Below are positions 1 to 6,358 of a stretch of DNA of 24,532 nucleotides, piece after piece. The translations under genes were made by a program, and so were the position numbers. The stretch covers positions 1 through 24,532 of the forward strand of contig DIEQ01000019.1 in assembly GCA_002418705.1 (NCBI GenBank), in the 5' to 3' direction. Under the pieces are notes generated by a model. That model was not told the DNA's origin and did not search any database. It saw nothing but the letters and a program-made list of their open reading frames with translations. Position 1 is the first letter of the stretch; every line of letters starts with the position of its first letter. The DNA comes from Mageeibacillus sp. UBA5770. Its GTDB lineage: Bacteria > Bacillota_A > Clostridia > Saccharofermentanales > Saccharofermentanaceae.

Positions 1-1037
1 CGCCACAGATGATGATGGGAGCGACCGTAAAGAACCACTATGCCAAGATGGCTGGCATTGAGAAGGAAGACCTGTATGTTGTCTCCGTAGTTCCGTGCCT
101 TGCCAAGAAATTCGAAGCAGCGCGCCCTGAATTCGAAGAGAATGGAATTCGCGATGTCGATGCAGTTCTTACAACAACTGAACTTCTTGAGATGACTGCC
201 CTTACGCGTGTGGAGGATATCGTTCCAATGGAGTTCGATGAGCCGTACAAGCAGGTATCGGGAGCGGGCGTCCTGTTCGGTGCATCCGGCGGTGTTGCGG
301 AAGCGGCGCTGCGTATGGCTGTTGAGAAGCTGACCGGCAAAGTGATGACAGATCATCTGGACTTCGAAGAAATCCGTGGCTTTGAAGGCCTCAAGGAAGC
401 CACCGTCGAGGCCAACGGCGTAAAAGTCCGAGTCGCTGTTATCAGCGGACTGAACAATGCTGAGCCGATCGTCAAGAAGATTCTTTCCGGAGTAGATGTA
501 GGCTACGACCTGATTGAAGTTATGGCTTGCCCCGGCGGCTGTATAGACGGCGCAGGGCATCCGGTTCCCGAGAAGATCGATGCTCTCGCAAAGCGCCAGC
601 AGGTCCTGGTTAATATCGACAAGACATCGGAGTACAGAAAATCGCAGGACAACCCTGACATACAGCGTCTCTATGAGGACTTCTACGGCGAGGCCAATTC
701 TCCTCTGGCACATCACCTGCTGCATACCACCTACACGGTACGAGGCGGAGATGGCGTATGCGGTAATATCCACAACATGGCCGATTCGGCTTTTGTTACA
801 CATGATTTCACGATCTGCACCTGTGATTCCTGTGTAGCCAAGGGTTCACGGGATCTCTTCTCTATGATCAACGACCGGGTGAAGCAGGCAAAGATGGATT
901 CGTTCATCAACGTCAAAACCATCCGCCTGAAAGAGAATCATCCCGGAGAAGGCGTATACTTCACTGTCGATGGCATACCGTTGGAAGAAAGTTCCCTGGA
1001 TCTTGCGTTCAAGCGCATCAGACATGAGAACAGATAA
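1..1037 (+). CDS. hydA: [FeFe]-hydrogenase large subunit, C-terminal part (5' truncated)
   Basis: Catalytic subunit of an iron-only hydrogenase, which interconverts protons and H2 at the H-cluster. The reading frame is open at the window edge, so the N-terminal Fe-S domains and the first H-cluster motif (TSCCP) are not visible. Numbering from the first visible Met (position 9), the second motif VPCLAKKFE holds Cys30. The third motif ACPGGCIDGAGHP holds Cys174 and Cys178. The small-subunit-like tail (YEDFYGE...HHLLHTTY) lies at about 222-242. About 80 further residues (265-342) resemble a thioredoxin-like [2Fe-2S] ferredoxin domain: C270, C272 and C275 match the first ligand pair, but the second pair is missing. 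Extra Fe-S domains of this type occur in HydA of trimeric electron-bifurcating hydrogenases, where hydA is often the last gene. The terminator directly downstream fits that position. The bifurcating role is inference. Confidence 0.93.
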   Translation, partial: PQMMMGATVKNHYAKMAGIEKEDLYVVSVVPCLAKKFEAARPEFEENGIRDVDAVLTTTELLEMTALTRVEDIVPMEFDEPYKQVSGAGVLFGASGGVAEAALRMAVEKLTGKVMTDHLDFEEIRGFEGLKEATVEANGVKVRVAVISGLNNAEPIVKKILSGVDVGYDLIEVMACPGGCIDGAGHPVPEKIDALAKRQQVLVNIDKTSEYRKSQDNPDIQRLYEDFYGEANSPLAHHLLHTTYTVRGGDGVCGNIHNMADSAFVTHDFTICTCDSCVAKGSRDLFSMINDRVKQAKMDSFINVKTIRLKENHPGEGVYFTVDGIPLEESSLDLAFKRIRHENR

Positions 1038-1062
1038 TCAGAAGGAATAACATCTGGATGCA

Positions 1063-1099
1063 AAGAGAGTGCCCCGCAAGGGACACTCTCTTCATCTTT
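1063..1099 (+). terminator. Intrinsic terminator after hydA
   Basis: The stem GAGAGTG (1065-1071) pairs with CACTCTC (1084-1090). After a C/A mismatch the helix continues as CCC/GGG around a GCAA tetraloop, and two A-T pairs extend its base. A modest T-rich run (TTCATCTTT) follows. It lies 25 nt after the hydA stop codon and should end the hydrogenase transcript. Confidence 0.75.
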
Positions 1100-1225
1100 A
1101 AAGGGCTGTATAGGAGTTGCACCGCATAGGGTGGGGGGAGATGGTGGGAACATCTTTATGTGCTATGCGACGCAAGGACCTTCTCAAAATATAAAGGGAG
1201 GAATACCCGGATGGACCTGAGACAG

Positions 1226-1567
1226 TCAGCGTACGACTGAATAACCCCAGGACATAATACCGCCGAGATTATGTACATTCGTATAACCCATGTCAGCCAG
1301 GAAAGCAGCCGCCCTTGCAGACCGGGCTCCGCTCTGGCAATAAACAACAATTTCAGCCTCTTTGGACCGCGCATACCTGGATACCGCGGACTGAATGTGC
1401 TGGAGGGGAAGCGAAATGCTGTGCTCAATATGCCCGCCTGAATATTCCTCAGGTGAACGTACATCAAAGAGCAAAAACTTCGCTTTACCGTCAAGTTTTG
1501 CCTTTACATCTTGTGGACTGATGGTTTTATATTTTTTCTTGCCGAATAATCGATCAAACATATTCAT
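1226..1567 (-). CDS. Single-domain rhodanese-like sulfurtransferase
   Basis: Small (113 aa) rhodanese-fold protein that probably carries sulfane sulfur as a cysteine persulfide in the cytosol. The expected features are visible: FDVRSPEEYSGGHIEHSISLP near residues 34-54, and the active-site loop YCQSGARSA with Cys77 as the sulfur-accepting residue (CxxGxRS pattern). The C-terminal LGGIMSWGY is also typical. No signal peptide is seen; the N-terminus is basic (MFDRLFGKKKYK). The ATG at 1567 is chosen because AAAGG lies 8 nt upstream; an in-frame GTG at 1570 is the alternative. It is transcribed divergently from a Crp/Fnr-type regulator across a gap of only about 60 bp, which suggests joint control. 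The physiological sulfur acceptor cannot be read from the sequence. Confidence 0.9.
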   Translation of the reverse strand: MNMFDRLFGKKKYKTISPQDVKAKLDGKAKFLLFDVRSPEEYSGGHIEHSISLPLQHIQSAVSRYARSKEAEIVVYCQSGARSARAAAFLADMGYTNVHNLGGIMSWGYSVVR

Positions 1568-1628
1568 CACCTGTGCCTTTCAACTGTATAATGTATTGTA
1601 TGCAAATAATTTCCGGAAGGAGACCGTT
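1568..1628. promoter_or_regulatory. Divergent promoter/operator region between rhodanese and Crp-family gene
   Basis: This 61-bp AT-rich gap must hold both promoters. On the plus strand a perfect TATAAT lies at 1587-1592, and on the minus strand a TACAAT at 1600-1595; neither has a convincing -35 box, as expected of activator-dependent promoters. The sequence TATTGTATGCAAATA (1594-1608) has inverted TTG/CAA half-sites and is a candidate operator. The ribosome binding site of the plus-strand gene (GGAAGGAGA) is at its right edge. Confidence 0.45.
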
Positions 1629-2303
1629 ATGTCAAAACTGCTGGCCGAAGACCAGACATATCTGCAGGAATCTTTTCTTTTCTGGGATAAGATCCTTCCT
1701 GAAGACAGAGAAAGAATTCTTAGTACTGCCATCGTTCATACTTACGCATCGGGAGATCTTGTCAAGCACGCTTCGGAGGAATGCAGCGGACTGCTTCTTC
1801 TTAAGAGCGGCCAGCTCCGCGCATTTCTTGAGGGCGAAGGTGGTAAGGAAATTACTCTTTACCGGCTGCTGTCGATGGATCTGTGTATACTCAGCGCACC
1901 CTGTGTCTTAAAGAGCATCACATTTGATGTGAGTCTTGAGGCAGAGAAGGAAAGTGTTGTCATCCATATTCCCGCACGTCTCTGGGGCGATCTTGTTACA
2001 AAATACCCGTCTGTCCAGAGCTATTCGATGGACCTCATCAATTCACGATTTTCGGAAGTGATGTGGGTCTTAGATCAGCTGATCTCCAAGAACCTCGGTC
2101 AGAGAGTGTCCGGCTTCCTTAAGGAACAGGCACTTCTTGAAGATTCGGATACCATTCACGTGACCCACGAAACCATTGCCAACAATTTGGGAACAGCCCG
2201 CGAGGTTGTGAGCAGGACACTTAAGTATTTTGAAAGCGAGGGAGCGATTGCCTTATCACGCGGATCAATCCGCATTCTTCGCCCTGACAAGCTTTTGATG
2301 TAA
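1629..2303 (+). CDS. Crp/Fnr-family transcriptional regulator
   Basis: Cytosolic DNA-binding regulator of 224 aa. The N-terminal two-thirds is a cyclic-nucleotide-type sensory barrel (GDLVKHASEECSGLLLLKSGQLRAFL, about 42-67). A long dimerisation helix follows, then a winged helix-turn-helix with recognition segment LGTAREVVSRTLKYFE and wing EGAIALSRGSIRIL. The barrel contains LCILSAPC (C86 and C92), with a further C52. The paired cysteines suggest a redox, metal or sulfur ligand site rather than cAMP binding; this is inference. The ATG at 1629 is chosen because GGAAGGAG lies about 6-7 nt upstream, although the frame is open much further upstream through the rhodanese gene. Divergence from the rhodanese gene and closeness to hydA suggest control of sulfur, redox or hydrogen metabolism. 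Confidence 0.92.
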   Translation: MSKLLAEDQTYLQESFLFWDKILPEDRERILSTAIVHTYASGDLVKHASEECSGLLLLKSGQLRAFLEGEGGKEITLYRLLSMDLCILSAPCVLKSITFDVSLEAEKESVVIHIPARLWGDLVTKYPSVQSYSMDLINSRFSEVMWVLDQLISKNLGQRVSGFLKEQALLEDSDTIHVTHETIANNLGTAREVVSRTLKYFESEGAIALSRGSIRILRPDKLLM

Positions 2304-2430
2304 AGGTTCATATCCCGTCATCGAGAATTTCTGTGACGAATGAGATGTTCATATCATACTGGTTTTATCCGCTGATCTCTGTGACTTTATCACGCAGTAC
2401 GCGCAGTTACATGCATTTTTCGTAAAACAA

Positions 2431-2475
2431 AATAATCCCACCGGAGCATTCACTCCGGTGGGATTATTGTTTGTG
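2431..2475. terminator. Strong bidirectional terminator between convergent genes
   Basis: A perfect 16-bp stem, AATAATCCCACCGGAG (2431-2446) with CTCCGGTGGGATTATT (2453-2468), encloses the 6-nt loop CATTCA. The T-rich end (ATTATTGTTTGT) serves the plus strand, and the mirrored TTATTTTGTTTTA serves the minus strand. It ends both the Crp-family gene and the HD-domain gene. The rest of the gap, 2304-2430, shows nothing recognisable. Confidence 0.9.
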
Positions 2476-2488
2476 TAAACTATGAGAA

Positions 2489-3289
2489 TCAGGCGCGGGT
2501 TGAAATATAGTTGAAGCTATACTGGCGGATCATCTCTTCATTTTCGTAGATCTTGGTCTGCCACTTGTTAGCCATCTCGAGGAGCATGGTAAGCGGCATC
2601 TCACGATCGGCGATATCACCATGATTGCTCTGATAGCAGATGGCCTGAGCTTCGTCATCAGAGAGGAGCATGTACTGCGATACAAGGAACAGGCTCCGGA
2701 CACCGACACTCATCTGAACAAGCTTCGGATTTTCGATGTAGAAAGACGTGGTGACGCTGCGTCCAAGACCTAAGCCAAGGGCGGACGGAGTCACTTTTTC
2801 TTCAACAAGGAAAAGGGGCTTGCCCTCGATGCCGACTTTGCCGACGTCATGGAAAAGAGCTACGATTATGGCGGACTCATCATCGAGCTGCGGCATCATC
2901 GTATCCTTGATACGCAGAAGCTGCTTAGCAACGCCGACGGAGTGGATAAGGAGACCCTTTTCATGTGCCATAGGCCCGGATATGGAAGCGGGAGCCGTCA
3001 GCCAGGAGGTACGATTGTCAAGAAAATCTACAAAATGGTCAAATTCGGTTTTTCGCTTGATCATTTTGGACTTGAGTTCAGCATAAATTTCGTCAACATT
3101 TTCACGCGTTACAAGAATCATAGGCGTATTGGAAGGTCCCGCCTTGACGCTTGTTCCAGCCGGTGCTGCAGAGGCTGACGCAGAGGCTGCTGCTCCCTGG
3201 CCCTGACCATCTGTAAAATCATACTTGCATTTGGGGCATCGGATGGCCTGGTTAGCAATAACCATGCCGCAATCGGGACATTTCTTCAT
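2489..3289 (-). CDS. Zinc-ribbon plus HD-domain protein, putative phosphohydrolase
   Basis: A 266-aa cytosolic protein. Residues 4-21 form a short zinc ribbon (CPDC...CPKC; C4, C7, C18, C21). A flexible Ala/Ser/Gly linker spans about 28-55. The rest is an HD-type metal-dependent phosphohydrolase domain with His116 (LLIHSVGVA), the signature His147-Asp148 (ALFHDVGKVG) and a further His223 (SNHGD). The segment WLTAPAS...HEKGLLIHS resembles HD proteins of the YhaM and phage type. Where those usually end in an A-D-x-W helix, this protein has MANKW with Asn241, so one metal ligand may be altered. The ATG at 3289 is chosen because AGGAGG lies 5 nt upstream and the ribbon starts right after it. The substrate (nucleotide or nucleic acid) is unknown. 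Confidence 0.85.
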   Translation of the reverse strand: MKKCPDCGMVIANQAIRCPKCKYDFTDGQGQGAAASASASAAPAGTSVKAGPSNTPMILVTRENVDEIYAELKSKMIKRKTEFDHFVDFLDNRTSWLTAPASISGPMAHEKGLLIHSVGVAKQLLRIKDTMMPQLDDESAIIVALFHDVGKVGIEGKPLFLVEEKVTPSALGLGLGRSVTTSFYIENPKLVQMSVGVRSLFLVSQYMLLSDDEAQAICYQSNHGDIADREMPLTMLLEMANKWQTKIYENEEMIRQYSFNYISTRA

Positions 3290-3543
3290 ACAAACCTCCT
3301 CATAGGTACTGAAAATGATAAATATTAAAATCATATACAGTAACATTTTATGAAATCAACTAGAGTATATTTTACATCTAAAAAGCCCCTCATACAATAA
3401 CAACAGGTGCTTACTATGCAAAAAATCACTGACTATTTTCACAATTGAATCACAAAACCGCCATAATTCACTTTGCATTATAAACAAAGGCTGCCGGCGC
3501 TGTATTTGGGCATAAAATCCGATCTCGCTGACATGAGAATACT
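3290..3543 (-). promoter_or_regulatory. AT-rich gap with candidate promoter for the HD-domain gene
   Basis: On the minus strand, TTGATT (3359-3354) and TATGAT (3335-3330) are 18 bp apart, upstream of the AGGAGG of the HD-domain gene. A second possible pair, TTGTAT/TAAAAT with 17 bp spacing, lies slightly further upstream. The remainder is AT-rich and non-coding. I see no clear terminator for the metalloprotease gene, which ends at 3544. Confidence 0.4.
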
Positions 3544-4437
3544 TCAGCGGCGGATCTTAAAATTCTTTGGAAGAGCGGGGAACTGGAGCCTTACCGCCCT
3601 GTTGAAGCCGGCTTTGAAGATCTTGGAATCAAATTTCCTGGGAAAGTACTGCATGCGGTCCGTGGTGTGTGCGATGAACAGCATTTCCATTTCTTCAGGC
3701 TGTACTTTGCGGTTGTGGCACATCATATAGTTCGCTGTACCCGGGGCTTCATAGAAGAACCGGTAATTTGCGCCATAGGCATCGCCGAGACCCAGCAGAT
3801 GCCCCATTTCATGGGCGCAGACCTGCTGGAAGGTGTACCGGTCTTTTTCCCTCTGCAGTGTAATATTGCCGGGGTAACAGGTACTCCAGTTCAGGTGGAG
3901 GGCTTCAAGCTGGAAGGAACGGAAGAAGCCCCAGTACCACCGCCAGGGCGGGCTGTTGACATGTGCAGGTATTATTGTGCCGTTGGACAGCCTTACCCTG
4001 AAAAATTGCTGGTTCGAATAGGATGTACGCGCAAGGGGGCTCCCGTAACGGATAAACTCAACGGTAACACGTACGGACGCCGGACGGGGTTTGACTTCAC
4101 TTTCCGCCGGATCTTCGTTCTTTTCAATTATACGAAGACTCGCTTTGGCATGCGCCCTCTCATATCCATCATCGGCAAGCCAGGGAAAAGGGTAATTTCC
4201 GCCCCAGTTTGCCCGGATGCCCGCTTCGGCTATGTCTGCATGGGACAGATTCGTGCCCGGAAAATTTTCGAGCATATTTTTAGAATAGCGCACAAAAAAA
4301 CGGATGCGGAGTTTGTTGCCTTCAATTATTAGCTGGGCAGGAACGCATGAAGGATCACGATATCGTATCGGATACCGCTGCTGAAGCGTATTCAGGGACT
4401 CCTCGTGCTCTTTTTCCGTTGAAAGAGTATCGCTCAT
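3544..4437 (-). CDS. Metzincin-like zinc metalloprotease without signal peptide
   Basis: A 297-aa predicted zinc peptidase. The zinc site is HEMGHLLGLGD (H209, E210, H213, D219). It is a metzincin-type HExxHxxGxx motif with Asp as third ligand, the arrangement known from snapalysin-like enzymes. The segment NYMMCHN about 20 residues later could be the Met-turn. The N-terminus (MSDTLSTEKEHEESL) is hydrophilic with no signal peptide, lipobox or membrane segment, so the protein seems cytosolic or non-classically exported. The long N-terminal region (1-200) has a beta-rich look (VRVTVEFIRYG, FFRVRLSNGTII) but no family I recognise. The ATG at 4437 has GGAG about 10 nt upstream. The gene stands alone, divergent from the 85-residue protein gene. 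Substrate and family membership are unknown. Confidence 0.75.
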   Translation of the reverse strand: MSDTLSTEKEHEESLNTLQQRYPIRYRDPSCVPAQLIIEGNKLRIRFFVRYSKNMLENFPGTNLSHADIAEAGIRANWGGNYPFPWLADDGYERAHAKASLRIIEKNEDPAESEVKPRPASVRVTVEFIRYGSPLARTSYSNQQFFRVRLSNGTIIPAHVNSPPWRWYWGFFRSFQLEALHLNWSTCYPGNITLQREKDRYTFQQVCAHEMGHLLGLGDAYGANYRFFYEAPGTANYMMCHNRKVQPEEMEMLFIAHTTDRMQYFPRKFDSKIFKAGFNRAVRLQFPALPKNFKIRR

Positions 4438-4495
4438 TATATATTTCTCCGGTATTAATCCGAAATACAGTGCAAATTAAATAAGTCAGATTTAA

Positions 4496-4504
4496 AGTAT
4501 ATCA
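4496..4504 (-). promoter_or_regulatory. Extended -10 promoter for the metalloprotease gene
   Basis: On the minus strand the sequence TGATATACT is an extended -10 element (TGn plus TATACT), about 60 nt upstream of the metalloprotease start. No good -35 box is visible. A plus-strand TATAAT lies only about 25 bp away, so the two divergent promoters probably interfere with each other. Confidence 0.4.
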
Positions 4505-4525
4505 TAGAAAAACGGCTGAATGCAG

Positions 4526-4730
4526 TATAATATCCATGTCGCCCCTCCATAAAAAAGATACCGACGGGGGGCGTCGGCATCTGTAAGGAGGGTGTTATGA
4601 AGTAAGGAGTATCTCTTCATCAGAGACAATTTCATATTAGCAGTCAATTGTTTCCGGCGAGTGCTAATCCGGTGAATAAAGTGTTAAGGAGGGTTGGCAG
4701 AATTGCGGCTAACCTTCTGGAGGAGAGAAA
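4526..4730 (+). promoter_or_regulatory. Promoter and structured ~190-nt leader of the 85-residue protein gene
   Basis: TATAAT at 4526-4531 would start a transcript near 4538, leaving a long untranslated leader. In order it contains: hairpin GATACCGAC/GTCGGCATC (4557-4581) with a G6C loop and one mismatch; a good Shine-Dalgarno AAGGAGG (4585-4591) followed 5 nt later by a two-codon frame ATG AAG TAA (4597-4605); an inverted repeat TTAGCAGTC (4637-4645)/GAGTGCTAA (4659-4667); and a 9-bp hairpin (4690-4698 with 4708-4716) just before the real ribosome binding site GGAGGAG. The motif TAAGGAG occurs three times (4584, 4603, 4685). The early CGCCCC at 4540 could also pair with the GGGGCG of the first hairpin. 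This looks like a regulatory leader, but it matches no riboswitch class I know. Confidence 0.5.
4597..4605 (+). other. Two-codon ORF (Met-Lys-stop) in the leader
   Basis: ATG AAG TAA sits 5 nt after a full AAGGAGG. Spacing and strength equal those of real starts in this window, so ribosomes could initiate here. It could act as a minimal leader ORF that parks a ribosome next to the downstream hairpins, but it may also be chance. No function is claimed. Confidence 0.3.
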
Positions 4731-4988
4731 ATGAGACTCGAAGGCAAGCTTTTTAAGGGGAATCTTATGGTCAGGGAGAGTGTGGTTACAAGGGATGACC
4801 CGGCGCTTTCATTTGTCCGGGAACTTGAACTTTCCCTGATTGATTTATGCCATGCGCTTGAGGCCCCTATACCCCTGTGGCTTTCAAAAAACACACATGA
4901 ATTTGCGGCGTTCCGCCAGACGATTTTTTTCAGCGACCAATACACGGAGACGGTTCATTTTGACCGGTTCCAGATCCGCCTTATCTAA
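4731..4988 (+). CDS. Conserved-looking small protein of unknown function (85 aa)
   Basis: I do not recognise this protein. It is 85 residues, soluble, with no signal peptide, membrane segment or cysteine cluster (a single Cys40). It opens with a short beta-like stretch (MRLEGKLFKGNLMVRESVV). A helix containing LSFVRELELSLIDLCHAL follows. It closes with a mixed segment (IPLWLSKNTHEFAAFRQTIF, then VHFDRFQIRLI) that looks like a compact folded domain. The start is well supported: GGAGGAG lies about 5-6 nt upstream of the ATG. Codon use and an intact frame without shadows suggest a real gene. It is preceded by an unusually long structured leader, and a new promoter-like TATAAT follows it before mazG, so it may be monocistronic. 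Function cannot be inferred from its neighbours. Confidence 0.75.
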   Translation: MRLEGKLFKGNLMVRESVVTRDDPALSFVRELELSLIDLCHALEAPIPLWLSKNTHEFAAFRQTIFFSDQYTETVHFDRFQIRLI

Positions 4989-5003
4989 TCTGACGTGATC
5001 CGT

Positions 5004-5009
5004 TATAAT
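5004..5009 (+). promoter_or_regulatory. Candidate -10 element upstream of mazG
   Basis: A perfect TATAAT lies 52 nt upstream of the mazG start, in the 73-bp gap after the 85-residue protein gene. The -35 position (TTATCT) is poor. It could drive the mazG-rqcP pair. Confidence 0.35.
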
Positions 5010-5061
5010 CCGATATAGTAAGCAGCAGCCGGTACTGACATATGGCACGAAGGAGATACGC

Positions 5062-5931
5062 ATGACAGAATTTGACCTGGCCCGACAGGGCAATACACCC
5101 TACACCATGGATGACCTTCTCGGTGTTATCCGTCGGCTCCTTGCTCCTGACGGATGCCCGTGGGACAGAGTTCAGACGCATGAATCCCTGCGCAGGAATC
5201 TGATCGAGGAAGCATACGAGACGGTTGATGCGATTGATTCAGGAATCCCGTCCCGTGTTAAAGATGAGCTCGGTGATGTGCTTCTGCAGGTCGTTTTTCA
5301 TGCGGCTATGGCAGAGCGGGACGGAGAATATACCTTTACGGATGTGGCGGACAATATTAGCAGGAAACTGATTTCCCGCCATACACATGTCTTCGGAACA
5401 GATGAGGCGGACTCACCCGACGCTGTTCTTTCTGTGTGGGATAAGAACAAAATGCTCGAGAAGGGGCACAAATCTTTTGCCCAGACGCTGGAGGATGTTC
5501 CCGCAGGCCTTCCGGCTCTCATGCGTGCGGACAAACTGCAGAGAAGAGCTGCCAAAGCCGGTTTTGACTGGCCTGATGCCAGTGGAGCACTTGATAAAAT
5601 CTCAGAGGAGCTGAGCGAGATCGAAGAGGCGCTTGCTGAAAACGGCAGGCCGCTGTATGACAAGCTCCATGCTGAAAACGATCCGGCTGTTTTTGACCGG
5701 GTTGAATCCGAGATGGGGGACTTCCTTTTTGCAGCTGTGAATTATGCGCGCCTTCTCGGGATAGATCCTGAAGTCGCGCTGAACCGGTCCAACCAGAAGT
5801 TCGTTCGTCGTTTTTCGCAGGTTGAGACACTCGCGTCAGGATCGGGTAAAATATTAGAAGATATGACGCTCGAAGAGATGGACCTTCTGTGGGACGCTGT
5901 GAAGGCGATTGAAAAGAAAGAGGTTACGTAA
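5062..5931 (+). CDS. mazG: Nucleoside triphosphate pyrophosphohydrolase MazG
   Basis: Hydrolyses (d)NTPs to NMP and pyrophosphate. It is thought to clean up aberrant nucleotides and to influence (p)ppGpp levels. At 289 aa it has the two tandem all-alpha MazG domains. The first carries CPWDRVQTHESLRRNLIEEAYE (31-53) with EExxE residues E49, E50 and E53 and the partner motif DELGD (68-72). The second has a weaker ELSEIEEAL and an EMGDFLF match. The linker contains SVWDKNKMLEKG, typical of the family. Unlike Bacillus subtilis YabN there is no N-terminal tetrapyrrole-methylase domain. The start at 5062 follows AAGGAG by 7 nt. It is separated by 2 nt from rqcP, which suggests translational coupling. 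Confidence 0.95.
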   Translation: MTEFDLARQGNTPYTMDDLLGVIRRLLAPDGCPWDRVQTHESLRRNLIEEAYETVDAIDSGIPSRVKDELGDVLLQVVFHAAMAERDGEYTFTDVADNISRKLISRHTHVFGTDEADSPDAVLSVWDKNKMLEKGHKSFAQTLEDVPAGLPALMRADKLQRRAAKAGFDWPDASGALDKISEELSEIEEALAENGRPLYDKLHAENDPAVFDRVESEMGDFLFAAVNYARLLGIDPEVALNRSNQKFVRRFSQVETLASGSGKILEDMTLEEMDLLWDAVKAIEKKEVT

Positions 5932-5933
5932 GT

Positions 5934-6191
5934 ATGAGGCTAGATAAATTTCTCAAAGTATCCCGTGTTGTTAAAAGAAGAACCGTTGCCAATGAGGTAT
6001 GCTCAGCCGGACGTGTTTCCATCAACGGGCGCGCGGCCAAACCCGGAGCGGAAGTCAAGGTTGGTGATATTCTGGAGATTTCCTTCGGAAACGGACAGAC
6101 TAAAATCCGGGTTCTCGGTATTTCTGAGACCGTTCGAAAAGAAAAGGCTTCTGAAATGTACGAGATTCTTTCCGGAACGGAAGTTGAATAG
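5934..6191 (+). CDS. rqcP: S4-domain ribosome quality-control protein RqcP (YabO)
   Basis: An 85-aa RNA-binding protein made of one S4 domain (MRLDKFLKVSRVVKRRTVANEV...GRVSINGRAAKPGAEVKVGD). In Firmicutes RqcP works with RqcH on stalled 50S-peptidyl-tRNA complexes, helping addition of C-terminal alanine tails. Length and the full-domain match fit RqcP rather than the larger tRNA synthetase or pseudouridine synthase S4 proteins. It starts 2 nt after mazG. Its likely ribosome binding site is AAAGAGG in the mazG tail, so expression is probably coupled. In spore-forming Firmicutes yabP and yabQ often lie between this gene and divIC; here there is only a 221-bp gap. Confidence 0.92.
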   Translation: MRLDKFLKVSRVVKRRTVANEVCSAGRVSINGRAAKPGAEVKVGDILEISFGNGQTKIRVLGISETVRKEKASEMYEILSGTEVE

Positions 6192-6329
6192 AAATAGTAA
6201 TTGTCATTACAATTCGGCAATGGATTCCCGTGCGTCCGACAAGCGTTACCTGTGTGTTACACATACATTACATATCTTCGAAAACCGAACAAAACCGGCT
6301 TAATTCCGGCGGACAGGCCGGTCTGCCGA

Positions 6330-6358
6330 TTGAAGCCCTGACCGGATACCGATACAAT
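6330..6358 (+). promoter_or_regulatory. Sigma-A promoter of divIC
   Basis: TTGAAG (6330-6335) and TACAAT (6353-6358) are exactly 17 bp apart, 54 bp before the divIC start. Just upstream an imperfect hairpin, CGGCGGAC/GTCTGCCG (about 6307-6328), may end the mazG-rqcP transcript, although no T-run follows. Nothing else is recognisable in the 6192-6412 gap. Confidence 0.65.

Noticed and set aside
1125..1160. G-rich stretch (GGGTGGGGGGAGATGGTGGG) as a G-quadruplex
   Set aside because: Only three runs of three or more G with separable loops; at best a weak two-layer structure, with no nearby gene start to regulate.
3667..4332. A 221-codon open frame on the plus strand across the metalloprotease gene
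   Set aside because: It is antisense to a gene with a clear zinc-site motif, and its translation has no recognisable family or good ribosome binding site.
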